A DNA stretch of 64,000 nucleotides from Akebia trifoliata (GCA_017979445.1 CM030715.1:27195169-27259168), one strand, 5' to 3'. Counted from the stretch's first letter, positions 1 through 10,810 are shown. Made by a program: numbers and translations. The notes: a model not told the origin generated them from the letters alone.

Positions 1-288
1 GCTGAGTAAAATGCGATCCTACGTGTGCCATGTCTTGTAGGCAGGATTAGGAACAAGATCATTTCCAGCATGGACTTGAGCAGCAGGTGCAAACAAAGAC
101 CCATCCAAATAGCCCATAAGATCTTGACTTTCAAGCAGGGGAACAAACTGACGACGCCACAAGAGATAATTTGTGGGATTGAGTTTGATGGTCACCAGGT
201 GAACCATTGTATTGAGCGGAAGCAGAGAAGTGTTGGATTCATCCATTAAAAAAAAATAGCAAAGGGTTGACCTATTGCTCTGATACCA
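1..288 (-). mobile_element. Ty1/copia retrotransposon, 5' end of gag and primer-binding site (truncated by window edge)
   Basis: On the minus strand the first codons of a copia-type Gag start at 246 and run off the window. The visible residues include LNPTNYLLWRRQF and a following LDG, which fit the N-terminal part of plant copia Gag (UBN2/Retrotran_gag_3 type). Just upstream, at 277-288, the minus strand reads TGGTATCAGAGC, the usual initiator-Met tRNA primer-binding site of plant copia elements. The gag frame is open as far as it can be seen. The rest of the element lies outside the window. Confidence 0.85.
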
Positions 289-478
289 TGTAAAGGAAAT
301 GCCTCACACAATAAGCTGTGAGGAGATATTCATTTATAGATAAAAGATACATTGTACCTGAATAATTACAAATATGGAAACAAATACACAAGGAAAATAA
401 ATTGCTAAAATTATGGAGAATCACTGATATCTTGGTCATAATCAGAGGAATCAGATTGTCCTCTAATACTTCCCTTCA
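289..478 (-). repeat. 5' LTR (190 bp) of the copia element at the window start
   Basis: The stretch adjoining the primer-binding site starts TG at 289 and ends CA at 477-478 on the plus strand, as an LTR should. On the minus strand it begins TGAAGGGAAGTATTAG. The length of 190 bp is short but within the range of plant copia elements. The outer boundary is inferred from the TG..CA rule; the partner LTR and the second target duplication lie outside the window. Confidence 0.65.
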
Positions 479-514
479 ACCCTTTCTTCCCTCAAATACT
501 AAAAAAATGTCGAG

Positions 515-1982
515 CTAATGTAGTAGGAGGTGTACCAGTTGGTGTGTTGAGTTATGTCTTCTATTCCTGATTGGTGACTTTGGACTATGTTGCGGATGGA
601 CACAAGGGTTGAGCTGCCCGGTCAGCTTGCAGGGGATGCAGGGGGTAGCCCAAAGGACAGTTTTCTGTTAGAAGTCTTTGTCAACTTTTTATATATATAG
701 GGTCTCGTTCAGCACCCTATGCTTTACCCTACATGTTTTGTCCTACATGGGTTAGAAGTTTTGGAATAGGCTGATTTTTGGTGAGGATGATCTCTATGGT
801 GAGGAGATCATCCTCACCAAAAATCAACCCATTCCAAAACTTCTAATTCCATAAAAAATGGTTTGCAAAAAAGTGACCGTCCACGATTTTTCAACTTGTA
901 AACATGGGGTTAGAAATTTCGGAATGGGCTGATTTTTGGTGAGGAGGATCTTCTAACCGTAGAGATCATCCTCACTATAAATCATCCCATTCCAAAACTT
1001 GTAACCCATGTAGGACAAAACACGTAGGGTGCCGAACATTTCCCATATATATATGTATATATGTATGTATTTTGTTTTTTCATGTTGCATAGATAAAAAC
1101 TCTAGCTGCATAATTAGAGAGATACAGGAGAAAGAGGAAGATTGTAATTTTGTTCTTTGATTGGTTAATATTGTAAAATTGTCGCTTTCGCCCATGGACG
1201 TAGGTCAATTCTAACTGAATCACGTATATCATGTTTTTTGTGTGATTGTTTTATGTGTTCTTGTTGACTTTATACTTCAATTTGTGGTTTCGCTCTAACA
1301 TGGTGCATCCAAGCTAACAACTGGTTCTAGATTTGAAGGGAATTCCTTGGATTTCTTGGGGATTAATTTAGGGTTTGGAAACTACTCATCACTTCTACAT
1401 GGTGTGAAAGGGTGCGCAAAAGAAGTCAACACATCTTTCTTGAGCTTCCGAGTCAGTGGTGCACTCAACGGGGCATGTTGCTGGGCCTTTACTAAGATAA
1501 GTGACAAGTGCCGGTCATAATTATTCCCATTCAACCCCTTACTTTCCTTTTGTGCTTAATAACTTCTGTATTGATGCCTATCGTTAGAATTGGTGAGCCG
1601 GACCAAAAATCTTTGTTGGGTTATGTCTTCTAGTCTTGTATATGGAGAGTTGTCGTAGTTTTAACCCAGATCTTTGATGATCGTTAACGACCCGTTTAAT
1701 TGGGCCCATTTGGTTTGGATTTGGATTCGGATTCGACTTGTTTACCCTCTTTGTAACCCCAAGTATATAAAAGATAAGAGATGAAACCCTAAAGGTGAGA
1801 GAGAGATACACGAGAGGCAATGAAATTGTAATCCAGTTCTTCTTTGGTTATCATAGTGAAAACGTCGTTTTTGCCCATGGACGTAAGTCGATGCTTTGAC
1901 CGAATCACTTATATCTTGTGTCTTGTGAGATTATTATTGTTCTTGTTGATTAAAACTTCGACTTTGAGGGTTTTCTCTAACA
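515..1982 (+). mobile_element. Degenerate non-autonomous LTR retroelement (two related LTRs about 0.7 kb apart)
   Basis: Two diverged copies of an LTR are visible. Copy 1 spans about 515-1300 and is interrupted by a fold-back element at 701-1044; copy 2 spans about 1583-1982. Shared landmarks are the phrases GTTATGTCTTCTA near the start, GCCCATGGACGTA in the middle (about 1190 and 1875) and CTCTAACA at the end (1300 and 1982). Copy 2 keeps a TATATAAAAG box near 1765. The 280-bp interior has no recognisable gag or pol, so this looks like a TRIM or deletion derivative related to copia. Left boundaries are approximate. Confidence 0.6.
701..1044. mobile_element. Family A double-hairpin fold-back element, copy 1
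   Basis: The two ends are inverted repeats of each other (GGTCTCGTTCAGCACCC at the left; the right end reads GGGAAATGTTCGGCACCC on the minus strand). Each half also contains its own hairpin, about 749-849 and 906-1007, with stems built on GGTGAGGATGATCTC and its complement. The element is flanked on both sides by TATATATA and sits at the TATA-box position of an LTR (compare the uninterrupted LTR at about 1765). There is no ORF. See also 47689-48068 and 55251-55628. Confidence 0.85.
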
Positions 1983-3530
1983 ACCTCTAATGCAATTGGG
2001 TTGAATTAACTCTAATAATAGGCAACCACCGACCTTGTTACGTTAATATTGAATAGGAAATGATGGTTTATAAAAAGTCTAATATTACCTTTGTTTTAGT
2101 AAATGAACATTAGATTGTTTTTGCTTCTAAGTTTTTTCAGCAGGTGAAGTAGGAATTTTGATTCTAGATTTGTAATAGTAGTATTCTCATACTATAGTAG
2201 TTGATCTTCCGGGTGATACATGAAAAAAAAAAAAAAAAAGGTTATTAAAGAGTGCTTGAATTTGTTAGGAAAAATAATAGAGGGGTTGGACAAATGTAAC
2301 CTGATCGAAACAACGAGCTTTTATTGCTGACCCAAGATTAACCCATGTATTCAGATTGGGTTGGATTTTAGTGCCACTTAAATAAATCAGCTAGGCCTGT
2401 ATATAATATTGAAGATTGCTAGACTTGAGTCAAGCTGCATTGAGGTAGAACCACACGAGTTTGACATGGAATAGGGCATAAGCACTGTAATGGTTGCTCG
2501 AGTTATAGATCCAAAATAATAATGCCAAGATGAGGATGTGACAATCCTAATATGCTGTTTATAATCAACGGGACAGACTCCCTGCTTTAGCCCAAGAAAT
2601 CACGTTGATATGATACTGTGAATTTTTTTCCTTCCTCAATTAACTTCAAGAATAAACTTAGATATTCATTATTAACTCCCAAATCATGATTAAATCAGGA
2701 AAAATAAAAAAGAGATCTTTCAATATTATTTTACTTATGAGTAAAATTTCAGTCTTCCCACATCTAATCCCATATGATACATGATATTGATAAGATGCAT
2801 GATGCTAATCATTTTACTAATGAAGTGTAGATAATAAAGATGCAAATAAATATGATACCGAATTTCATAATTTTTTACGATTTATTTTGTAGTTTAATAT
2901 GGAATTTGATGGTACAATATGAGAACACAAGACCTAATTTGTTGAAATAATTAATATAGTCCTAACCGGATTTGAAATTTTCTTCATTAAACCCCCTCCT
3001 CCCCCCTCAATTTTCCCCTTTCCGACTTATTCCCAAGCCCCAACTTGGTGTGACTATGCTCGTTATTGAGGACTTGATGCCATTTGAAGCAAAGGAATAA
3101 CAACTCTTTTAATATGACATGTAGAAATGCATTCCTGATCATAAACAATGGGTTTCAAACAAAAGAGGAAAGAAAAACTCAAGAAAGATCCCCATGTCAA
3201 TATTTTTATAATCCCCTTTATTGTTATAAACAATTGTGACTAAAGTCTAGAATGATGAAACTTTTTCTTGATTAACAGGGATAAAAGTGCAAGCTTATAC
3301 CTTGTTTGAATAAATCTCTAATTCAATTGGGTGATGTGACGTTGAAAACCCAAGAAAACATGAGGAAAACTTTCCATTAATGAGATGAACTATTTTTTTT
3401 TTTTTTTGTTACATGGCAGCGGACTCCCAAAAGTAAAAAATGGGTATGAAATAATCTCCAATTCAAATTTCTTGATCAAAATTTCATCAACTTGTTTTCT
3501 AGATGACATAGCTAAAACAATGTTTTTTTT
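1983..3530. other. AT-rich intergenic DNA, nothing recognised
   Basis: No ORF of note and no recognisable transposon ends were seen. There are homopolymer runs at about 2222-2239 (A) and 3392-3407 (T). The T run lies upstream of the SINE-like sequence at 3533 but is too far away to be its tail with certainty. Confidence 0.5.
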
Positions 3531-3532
3531 AT

Positions 3533-3625
3533 AATAATGGATGGGGAATATGAACTTGAACCCATGACCTTAAAGTTTCTTTGCAATGTGTTAAACCAAC
3601 TAAGCTATGGGTCTAAGCCCAATAT
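3533..3625 (-). repeat. tRNA-derived SINE fragment
   Basis: Read on the minus strand the segment starts GGGCTTAGACCCATAGC and contains an A-box-like TAGCTTAGTTGG followed about 35 bases later by a B-box-like GGGTTCAAGTTC, the layout of an RNA polymerase III promoter. Related pieces in the same orientation are at about 10676-10766, 18790-18890 and 20440-20520. It cannot fold as an intact tRNA, so it is a SINE head rather than a tRNA gene. Confidence 0.6.
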
Positions 3626-3644
3626 GGCATGTTGAGTCTATATT

Positions 3645-4116
3645 TTTCTCCATTCTTGCGTGTGTCAAACCCTAGCTAAGCCTCATAACCCTCTTATGTT
3701 CATAGTCCTCCCCTTCTCCTATAGATTGGTTTTTTGGAGCAGTAGGTTGGTTAACATGGAGTCAGAACGGGCCTTTCTCTCTTCCACATCACCTAGTACA
3801 TGTTCATATCTCCATGTGCTTTGGCCTAGTCTTGCCCACACGTGCGGGGGAGGGGGGCGTATTGAGTTTAGTCCCACATCAGTCACTCATGGCCTTGTCT
3901 CTCTTCTTATAAGCTTTTGGGCCTCTCCACCCATTACCAATTGATTTTGAGTTGGACCTTATCATGGTATTAGAGTGCTAGGTTAGTATAGGTCATCGGT
4001 TCAAATCTTTCCACCGTTACGGGTGAGGGCGAGTGTTGCGTATATATTTTCCTCCACTCTCATGTGTGCATACCCCAGTTAAGCCTCTTGACCTTCTTAT
4101 ATTCATAGTTCTCCCC
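3645..4116 (+). mobile_element. TRIM-like element with short direct repeats and a primer-binding site
   Basis: Near-identical stretches of about 70 bp occur at 3645-3715 and 4048-4116 (shared words CATAGT and CTCCCC, and AAGCCTC). Between them lies a GGGGGAGGGGGG purine tract at about 3846, a segment with TTTAGTCCCACATCAG that is common in short plant LTRs, and TGGTATTAGAG at about 3967, a mutated copia-type primer-binding site. I read this as a small LTR element without coding capacity. Exact ends are uncertain. Confidence 0.45.
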
Positions 4117-4117
4117 T

Positions 4118-4790
4118 ACTAGTGGATATTGCATCTTTCTTGGTCCAAACCTCATCTCTTGGAATGCACGCAAACAAAAGACCATCTCTAGGTCTAGTAT
4201 TGAGTTTGAATATAGGGGAGTGGCTATTGCTACAGCTAAGCGGACATTGATCCAATTTCTTCTAAGTGAACTTGGTATTTCTAGTGCCTCCCCACCTATA
4301 TTGTGGTGTGACAACATTGGTACTACTTATCTTACCGCGAATCTGATTTTCATGCCTATACTAAACATATTGAAATTGATTAACACTAATCGGGCTCTCT
4401 ATGTTCGATTCATAACCTCTAAAGATTAAATTGCCGATATATTTATCAAATGTCTCAATTCTCCACAATTTTCTACTCTTCGGTCCAAACCATTCAAGAG
4501 GGACCACCTAACTTGAGGGGGTGTATAAAAGGTCACCACGTTATTACTTAAGAGAGTCCTACATGATAAGATCTCTTAGATATTGCTGCTAGTTGAGAAC
4601 CCTCTTTGATATCTTTGTATTAGGAATGTTTATTTAGGAATCTATGTAATCAGGAAACTTTCTCTCGTTAACAGTATATTTATGGAAAGTGTATATTGTG
4701 TAAATTTCTCGTAAGAGAAATGTATCTTCCATAATTTATTATAAATAAACATCCTCTCTCCAACCATGGTTTGAGAGGAAAAACATTACA
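4118..4790 (+). mobile_element. Copia element remnant: RNase H tail of pol, polypurine tract and 3' LTR
   Basis: The translation at about 4150-4510 resembles the copia RNase H end: SWNARKQKTISRSS-type, then EFEYRGVAIATAKRTLIQFL, ILWCDNIGTTYL and RFITSKD, with stop codons and frameshifts between blocks. A polypurine tract TTGAGGGGGTG at about 4513 precedes a putative 3' LTR from about 4522 (TGTATAAAAGG) to about 4790 (..CATTACA). The 5' part of the element is missing. This is an old, dead fragment. Confidence 0.75.
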
Positions 4791-5101
4791 GAGAATTTAA
4801 TATTCCACTTGCATGCATAATTTGTGGTTGATGTGGCACTCTCCTAACCATAAAAAATTAGGCGCTACAGGAAAAATGTGCTATAGAGGATCCACTCCCA
4901 GGCTGAGCACTGTTAAACCTTGACCGACTAAGATTTAACGGATTTGAGTTTGACCTTATTTCGCGATGGGGGAGGGGGGGCATGTTTAATTTGTTAGTGG
5001 GCTACCAAACTCAATTAACAGTCCTAAACAATTCTTGCAAGTTGGGCATTTAAAATATTCATGCTCCAATTTGAGGGGAAGTATTAAAATGTTGAGTTGT
5101 G

Positions 5102-5265
5102 TTGGAGTGACTTTAAATTTACATTGATTCACACTTTACTGATGTAGAGGTGAGCACTAAACCATAGATGCTTTTCACTTATATCGCAATGAAAAGCATC
5201 TATGGTTCAGTACACACATCCACATCAGCAAAGTGTGAATCAACATGAATTTTAAAGTCACTCCA
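5102..5265. mobile_element. Family B fold-back element, copy 1 (near-perfect palindrome)
   Basis: TTGGAGTGACTTTAAA at the left is mirrored by TTTAAAGTCACTCCA at the right, and the whole 164 bp folds on itself around AGATGCTTTTCACTTATATC. The inner arms AACCATAGATGCTTTTC and its complement are almost perfect. There is no coding content. Confidence 0.85.
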
Positions 5266-5378
5266 GTATATATAATTCCAAAATATTTTACCAGCAACAC
5301 CAATTCATAAGATCCACTTGTGCTAAGTGGTAAAGTTTCTATTCTCATCCCTTCAAACAAGGGATTTATTTTCACTAA

Positions 5379-5468
5379 TGCTGGAGTGACATTTTTGGGG
5401 GTGTAAAAATGACATTTTGACATGGTGGCCCACGTCAAAATGTCATTTTCTCACCCCCAGCACGACTC
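5379..5468. mobile_element. Family B fold-back element, copy 2 (short form)
   Basis: A 90-bp hairpin starts TGCTGGAGTGAC and ends with GTGCTGGGGGTGAG when read on the minus strand. Its stem (AAATGACATTTTGAC and complement) is unrelated to the stem of copy 1, but the terminal motif is the same. Confidence 0.65.
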
Positions 5469-5785
5469 ATTTATTTTCTACCATGCATGATTTGTTTTCT
5501 AAGTTAACCACACATTTTACTCGATCTCACAAGCCACAAGGAATGAAAGAAATCTCTTTACATGATCTCAATTTGACACGGGCAATTTAAGACATTAATC
5601 TTTGACATTTATAACTGATTTGATTTGATCTCATTTTTAAAAATTGAAATCTTTTCTCATATTCAAAAAGATTTATATCATTTGAAAGAGAGATTATATA
5701 AACTGAGAAGAAACATGGAAATCTCACACTTGTCCAAATTACAAGGAAAAAAAACCCAAAGACAGTAAAAGCGTACGTCTCTACA

Positions 5786-7363
5786 ATGGCAGCTGCTGTC
5801 AAATCTTTCTATGCAGTCCTCATACTCGTTTTCCTTGGAAAAGGTTTCACTTCATATTATTTGGGTTATATTTTTCACATGGCACACTCAATTGACTCTC
5901 CCGATGTGACAAGTTCGGGAATTGGAGATCTGTATGCCTTTGGATACATGGTTTCCTTGGGGTACACATTTTTATGGGCAAGTGCAGTTTTGTGTCCCAA
6001 GGCAAACAGATCTATGGTTCCCGAACTTGTCACGTCAGGAAAGTCGATTGAGTGTGCCATGTGGGGTAGTTAGATTATCATGATTCAATATAATATTTTG
6101 AATAATACTCAATCTCCTGACATGGCATGTACTAGATCCATATATTTTTCCTTGGGATACACAATTACAGATATTTATGGGGATGTGCAGTTGTGTATCC
6201 CGAGGAAATCTATGGCTCTAGAGCATGCCAGAGTATGGGTTGGGAAGTATGTTAGAGGAGGGGGGAGTCAGAAAATCACGACTCTAATATTTTTGTTGTA
6301 CAAAACACGCTCCACTTAAAAAATTAGCTAGAAAATGTTGAATGGGTCAATTTGGCGACTTCTTAATGAATCCATTCATAACAAATCGGCAATATGTTAT
6401 TGATCATATGCTACAAATGGATTCAATAATAGGTCACTGAATATATTCATTTGGTATTTTCGTTTTTTAAGTGAGGTGCATTTTTAGAAGGGCGGGGGCA
6501 ACGAATGTCAGTCTATTGTATATAGTTGAATAACTTGGTTGATATATTGTGATTCAACTCAAGACATTTTTCAAGCTGATCAGCCGAATTGATTTGATAT
6601 TTTCTGACTTGACTTGACGAGTTGGTTACATCGAGTGTTAGGGGATATCACTTCAAAATCGAATTGAGTCGAATTTGTCTAGACCGAGTTTTGAGTTGAT
6701 TCGAAGAGTTTTATAACTATGCCAAGGAGATTCCTTTACATGCAAAAGATTACTCAAACACGAAATCCCAATCACCAAAACACAAACTCCAAGTCTCATG
6801 ATTTATCTCAAGTATAAGTGATGTATCATCATGATCCATGTTTTATCACAAACCGTTGATGTTTGGGATTTCATGTTTTTTTACGATTCTTTTTTCATTA
6901 GTCTATAGAGCCCAATCTTATAAAAATGCAATATAAATGGATGATACTTTAGACTTATTAATCTTACGACACAAAGGATGGTATCACATCATGTACAATT
7001 TCATAATTCATTTGTTTTCGTTTTTTTTTTTTTTTTTAAAATATATATTCAGGGATGTGTGAATGTACCTTGAAGGACATTACTGTCACACAAGCTCAAA
7101 CTGGACAAATATTTCAGGGAAAACCAGAGTTTGAAATTACAGTGAGAAACAACTGCGCGTGTATGCAAAAATATGTGGAATTTAGTTGCATTGGATTCAA
7201 CACTGTCGAGGAAATCGACCCTACTATCTTTAGCAAGATTGGTGATCTTTGCCTCCTCAAAGGTGGGGGACACTTCGACGGTTTTTCTTCAATCAAGTTC
7301 AAATATGCATGGGATAATTCCTTTAACTTAATTCCCGCGAGTTCTGAAATTTCCTGCCAGTAA
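5786..7363 (+). CDS. TPD1-like small secreted cysteine-rich protein (two exons)
   Basis: Exon 1 is 5786-5843 and encodes a hydrophobic signal peptide (AVLILVFLGK); the donor is AAAG|GTTTCA. Exon 2 is 7053-7363 after the acceptor TATTCAG. The join is in phase (one base carried) and gives 122 residues ending SSEISCQ. The mature part has seven cysteines, at about 22, 24, 54, 56, 65, 86 and 121, and family landmarks CECTLKDI, QGKPEFEITVRNNC, GDLCLL and KYAWDNSFNLIPAS. Family knowledge: Arabidopsis TPD1 is a secreted ligand of the EMS1/EXS receptor kinase in anther cell fate, but short TPD1-like proteins form a larger family and most are unstudied. The 1.2-kb intron contains two fold-back elements and a T-rich run before the acceptor. 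A decayed inverted copy lies at 55.0-57.5 kb. The function of this member is inference. Confidence 0.85.
5876..6065. mobile_element. Family C fold-back element, copy 1, in the TPD1-like intron
   Basis: The arms CACATGGCACACTCAATTGA (left) and its near complement at 6044-6065 enclose further paired blocks: GACAAGTTCGGGAA with TTCCCGAACTTGTC, and AGATCTGTATGCC with its partner. The corresponding intron position of the inverted copy (about 56400) lacks this insertion. Confidence 0.8.
6118..6290. mobile_element. Family C fold-back element, copy 2, in the TPD1-like intron
   Basis: The core CCTTGGGATACACAATT pairs with TTGTGTATCCCGAGG, flanked by TGGCATGTACTAGA and its decayed complement near 6225. 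A 3' stretch to about 6290 ends in AATCACGACTCT, which also follows other family C copies (about 62325). It is absent from the inverted locus copy. Confidence 0.7.
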
Positions 7364-8257
7364 ATGTTCAAAGTTTAATAAAGTTTAATGTTGGTTATTG
7401 TAGTAAATAATGTTCAATAGGGTCACTATATGACCGGCGTGACCTTGTTAGAATATACTTAAGAACATAAACATTACATCTAAATATAATTCTGTAGGAA
7501 ACTAAAAAAATTTCTTTCTTTGGACTAGTCTTCGGTGGAGAGGACACCCATATGGTGTGTGGCTGAGCCAAATCTATGACTATGCTGTTGGTCAGATGTT
7601 TTCATGGTCAATTATGGAATCAAGTTTATCAAGCAAATGCATTGTACCTTTACATTTTATTTTGATTAGACGATGATGGTTCTTTACATTGAAGAGAAGT
7701 TAAAACCACTACAATTGGATTCATAGATATGTTGGTACATGATCTTCTGTGATTCATAAATTTGCTGGTACATGATCTGTTGTATTCCACCCAAAACAAA
7801 ACAAAACGAAGCGTCCACAAATGCGTACACTTTGACGACCACTCATACTTCAGTATAAAAAGAATGAAATCGGTTACTTAGTATACATGAACAACAATGC
7901 CATACTGGATCATGGCCTTGAACGATTGAAGAGGTCTTCATTAGTTAGGAAAGTTGCTGTAATGAGATTTTGTACCAAATCCAAATCCTGATCTCACATG
8001 GATAGTTAAAACATACTCCAAAGATGAAAGAAGGATAAAGGCTTGAACCAACTGTTGTTTAATGGTCAACAAAGTACCACCATTCTTCAATCATCCAAAC
8101 CCCACATTCAGGTTGGCATCACCAACCTATCACCGATGGACAAGGCCCTTTTCTCCTCCACCACCAGTTCAAGGAACAGCATTGTTTCCCAATCGCCCCC
8201 ATGCGTGCACATCAGTGACAATCATACCAAAAAATATTCAGTCAACATGCCCAATGT
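7364..8257. other. 3' flank of the TPD1-like gene and intergenic DNA
   Basis: No gene, RNA gene or transposon boundary is recognised. Two AATAAA-like sequences near 7377 could serve as polyadenylation signals for the TPD1-like gene. Confidence 0.4.
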
Positions 8258-8266
8258 GCTTGTCAC

Positions 8267-8423
8267 CATGGTTTAAAATGTTGGAATGTATCAGTAGATA
8301 TGTATTGATATCAGCCCAAGCCTGATACAAAACATTGACCCTGAAACATTGAATGTATCAGCCGATACCGTGTCAGTTTTTTCATTAACCAAAACATTCA
8401 ATCGATACAACACTTTAAACCAA
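8267..8423. mobile_element. Short TIR element with 9-bp target duplication (hAT-like)
   Basis: The left end CATGGTTTAAAATGTTG and the right end (minus strand TTGGTTTAAAGTGTTG) are inverted repeats. The flanks are GCTTGTCAC (8258-8266) and GCTTGTGAC (8424-8432), a 9-bp duplication with one mismatch. The length and a duplication of 8-9 bp point to a hAT- or Mutator-type non-autonomous element. Confidence 0.7.
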
Positions 8424-8479
8424 GCTTGTGACATTGAATAATCAAATCCACAATCGGACCTATTTTCAACCCATGTTCT

Positions 8480-8859
8480 TCACACAACCCACTTCTCTTC
8501 TTCCAACGCAGGCACCTCAATGTCATCCCTCATTACCTCAGTGTAATCCTCTCCCACACGTGCACCAGCCTGCACAAACAGCTCCACTACTGCAGGCAAC
8601 TTCCCATAGTACCTCTTCAACCTATCCAAAAGAGGAACCTTTGTCATTTGGGTCTTGAATGTGCCACACATACACAGGAGGGACAAAATCATCAATCGCT
8701 CTCATCTGGTGTTTGTAAACATAGCATTGCCTTACCCTATGCCCTTTTGGACCCACTTGGACCTCAGGACAGTATCCACATGTTTGGACGGGGTATTTCT
8801 GCATCTACTTTAAGGCTCCTGACCGCATTTTCTCCCATGCCTCCATGCCTCGAATAATC
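8480..8859 (-). pseudogene. APO-family (APO2-like) pseudogene fragment
   Basis: Minus-strand translation gives CGYCPEVQVGPKGHRVRQC, then KHQMR, then FVPPVYVWHIQDPND, and after a frameshift LKRYYGKLPAVVELFVQAGA. These match the conserved APO repeat of Accumulation of Photosystem One proteins, organellar proteins needed for RNA splicing and photosystem I accumulation. A splice acceptor (TTTGCAG) precedes the fragment at 8860. Defects seen are a stop just upstream of MQKYPVQTC, loss of about 13 residues after KHQMR, and a frameshift near 8650. The first repeat and N-terminus are missing. It is therefore a pseudogene; assignment to APO2 rather than APO1 is tentative. Confidence 0.8.
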
Positions 8860-9089
8860 CTGCAAAGGTTCCAAACATAAGCGTGAATAATACATGGCAA
8901 TAACATGCTCTAATGGTCATGAACCAATACTCAAACTGATGCAGTCATGGACTCGACTGCGTCAAATCCACCAAAATATGAAGGTTAAATAGAATAAAGA
9001 ACATTAGGTGATGATAGTCAAATGAAACCCAATTCATTGCTCCTACATTAATAGTAAAATCTAAACATGGTTAACTTAGAGAGCTGCTA

Positions 9090-9348
9090 TTGACAACCCA
9101 ACATTTACTTATTACACTCCAATTACTTAAATTATTTACCACACCCCAATTAAAGATTAAATCACTCTTCAAACATTATAAGGGTTTGGCTCAAATAATA
9201 ATCTCAAAATTACAAAAGATTATAACACTCATTCAAAAAATTTCAGTAGTTGTTTACGATTATGATTAGGCTCATATAAAATCTTAAACAAAAAATAGTA
9301 ATCTAGCAAAAAAAAAAAAGAATGAGAGAGCTTCTATTGGCACTCCAA
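9090..9348. repeat. Dispersed repeat, also at about 46990-47220
   Basis: Words such as GTAGTTGTTTACGATTATGA, TAATCTAGC and TGGCACTCCAAC recur in order at about 47045-47170. The unit stops abruptly at 9348, where the RNase H/beta-tubulin block begins. Its class is unknown. Confidence 0.45.
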
Positions 9349-10810
9349 CTAGAGAGGTTAATAGGGCGGCTGATTTTTTAGCATCATATGTGGATTCAGA
9401 AGAAGAAATTGAGTTGTGGCCATGTGTCATTCCTCACCAGCTTGATTGTAAGATTAGAGATGATAGAGAGGGCCGATTGTATTATAGGATGTAATTTTTT
9501 TTTTTTTTAATATAAAGTTTGATTTTTTGTATTGATGTTTTATTGTTTGATTACCATCCATTTTTTTTCCAACTTTTTATTTATTTAGTTTTCTCCTTGC
9601 AAACCCAGGTGAATGTTGCCCACAAGTTGATTATGTGTGACCTAAGTCCATAGATTCATATATAATCTATAAATATGATTTGCTGTTTATATTAGATGTG
9701 GCTTGTGCAAATACACATGCATTATAAGTCTGTAACTTGGGTTGGCTAGCCTAGGCTCAACCCAATTGATGGGGGAACCTGGGCCGAGTTATGTAGAACA
9801 GGAGATGTGCATGGGTTAAGATAACTCAATCTGACATTAATTAGGGTTGAGGGTTTGGGAAACCAAGCTCAACTCAGGTTAACCCGAGCTCAACCCACGT
9901 TGAGAAGCTCAAGCTCAGGTTGAGCTTGGGTTAATGAGCTCAGATTCAATGTTCAGGCTGCGTTATTAGCTCGAGTTGAGGACTTTGCCACTTGAATTAA
10001 GCTTAGGTCTGCCCTCAAGTCAATCCGCCCAAGTTGCAATCCTAATGCATTACCAAAAAAAAAACACTAGGATTTAGGTAAGATTAAAAAATTTCATGAT
10101 TTTTTTACGTTATGTATAATATATTTTAATGATTTTATGTAATAGTTAAAATTAAATAAATGGCAACTGTATTTTCATACCATTGATTAGGATAGTTTTG
10201 GATTTGCATCAAACCCTTATCTCATTGTAATATTGAAGATTAAAAGAGTAATTTTATAATTTCAACAAACTTACTATTATGGAAATATTGCATTTTCATT
10301 TATTTTTTTACCAAAAAGATCCTAATAGTTACAAAGTTTAAATGCATTATGGATGCATTTGTGGGATTTGAATTTTGGTGTTATATTTTATTTTTTCCCA
10401 ATAATTGAGAAGGTTAATGGGTTAATACTTAGTTGGTGAAGATGGATTTTGAAGATAGGACATATCAACAGTCATGATAATTTTAACCAACTTAGCAAAA
10501 TGGTCCAATTTGCAAATGTTCAAAGTATAAATTTTCCAGGGATGATTTCTCCTTGGGACATTCCTAGGAAAATTCTTCATATGATCTAAATCATATATTT
10601 GAGGTTATAAGTCAGTTTGTATTAGAGTGTTTGAGACTATATTATAATTTTCTTTTTTTATTAATCTGAATTTTTTTTTTGGTTTGTGAGAAGATTTAAA
10701 AGCACGATTTCAAAGTTTCTTTACAATGTGTCATACCACCTGAGCTTTGGGTCTAAGCCCAGCATCGGTCTTCTCTCTTACTGAGATACCTTATAAATTT
10801 ATTTTAAGAG

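Noticed and set aside
3533..3625. tRNA gene
   Set aside because: A- and B-box-like sequences are present but no cloverleaf can be drawn; it recurs with a T run, so a SINE.
5786..6073. Single-exon reading of the TPD1-like start through 6073
   Set aside because: The codons after the donor at 5844 run into a fold-back element; splicing to 7053 gives a proper TPD1-like protein.
8043..8325. Overlapping plus-strand ORFs at 8.0-8.3 kb
   Set aside because: No family resemblance on either strand; part overlaps a hAT-like MITE. I could not link it to the APO2-like fragment.
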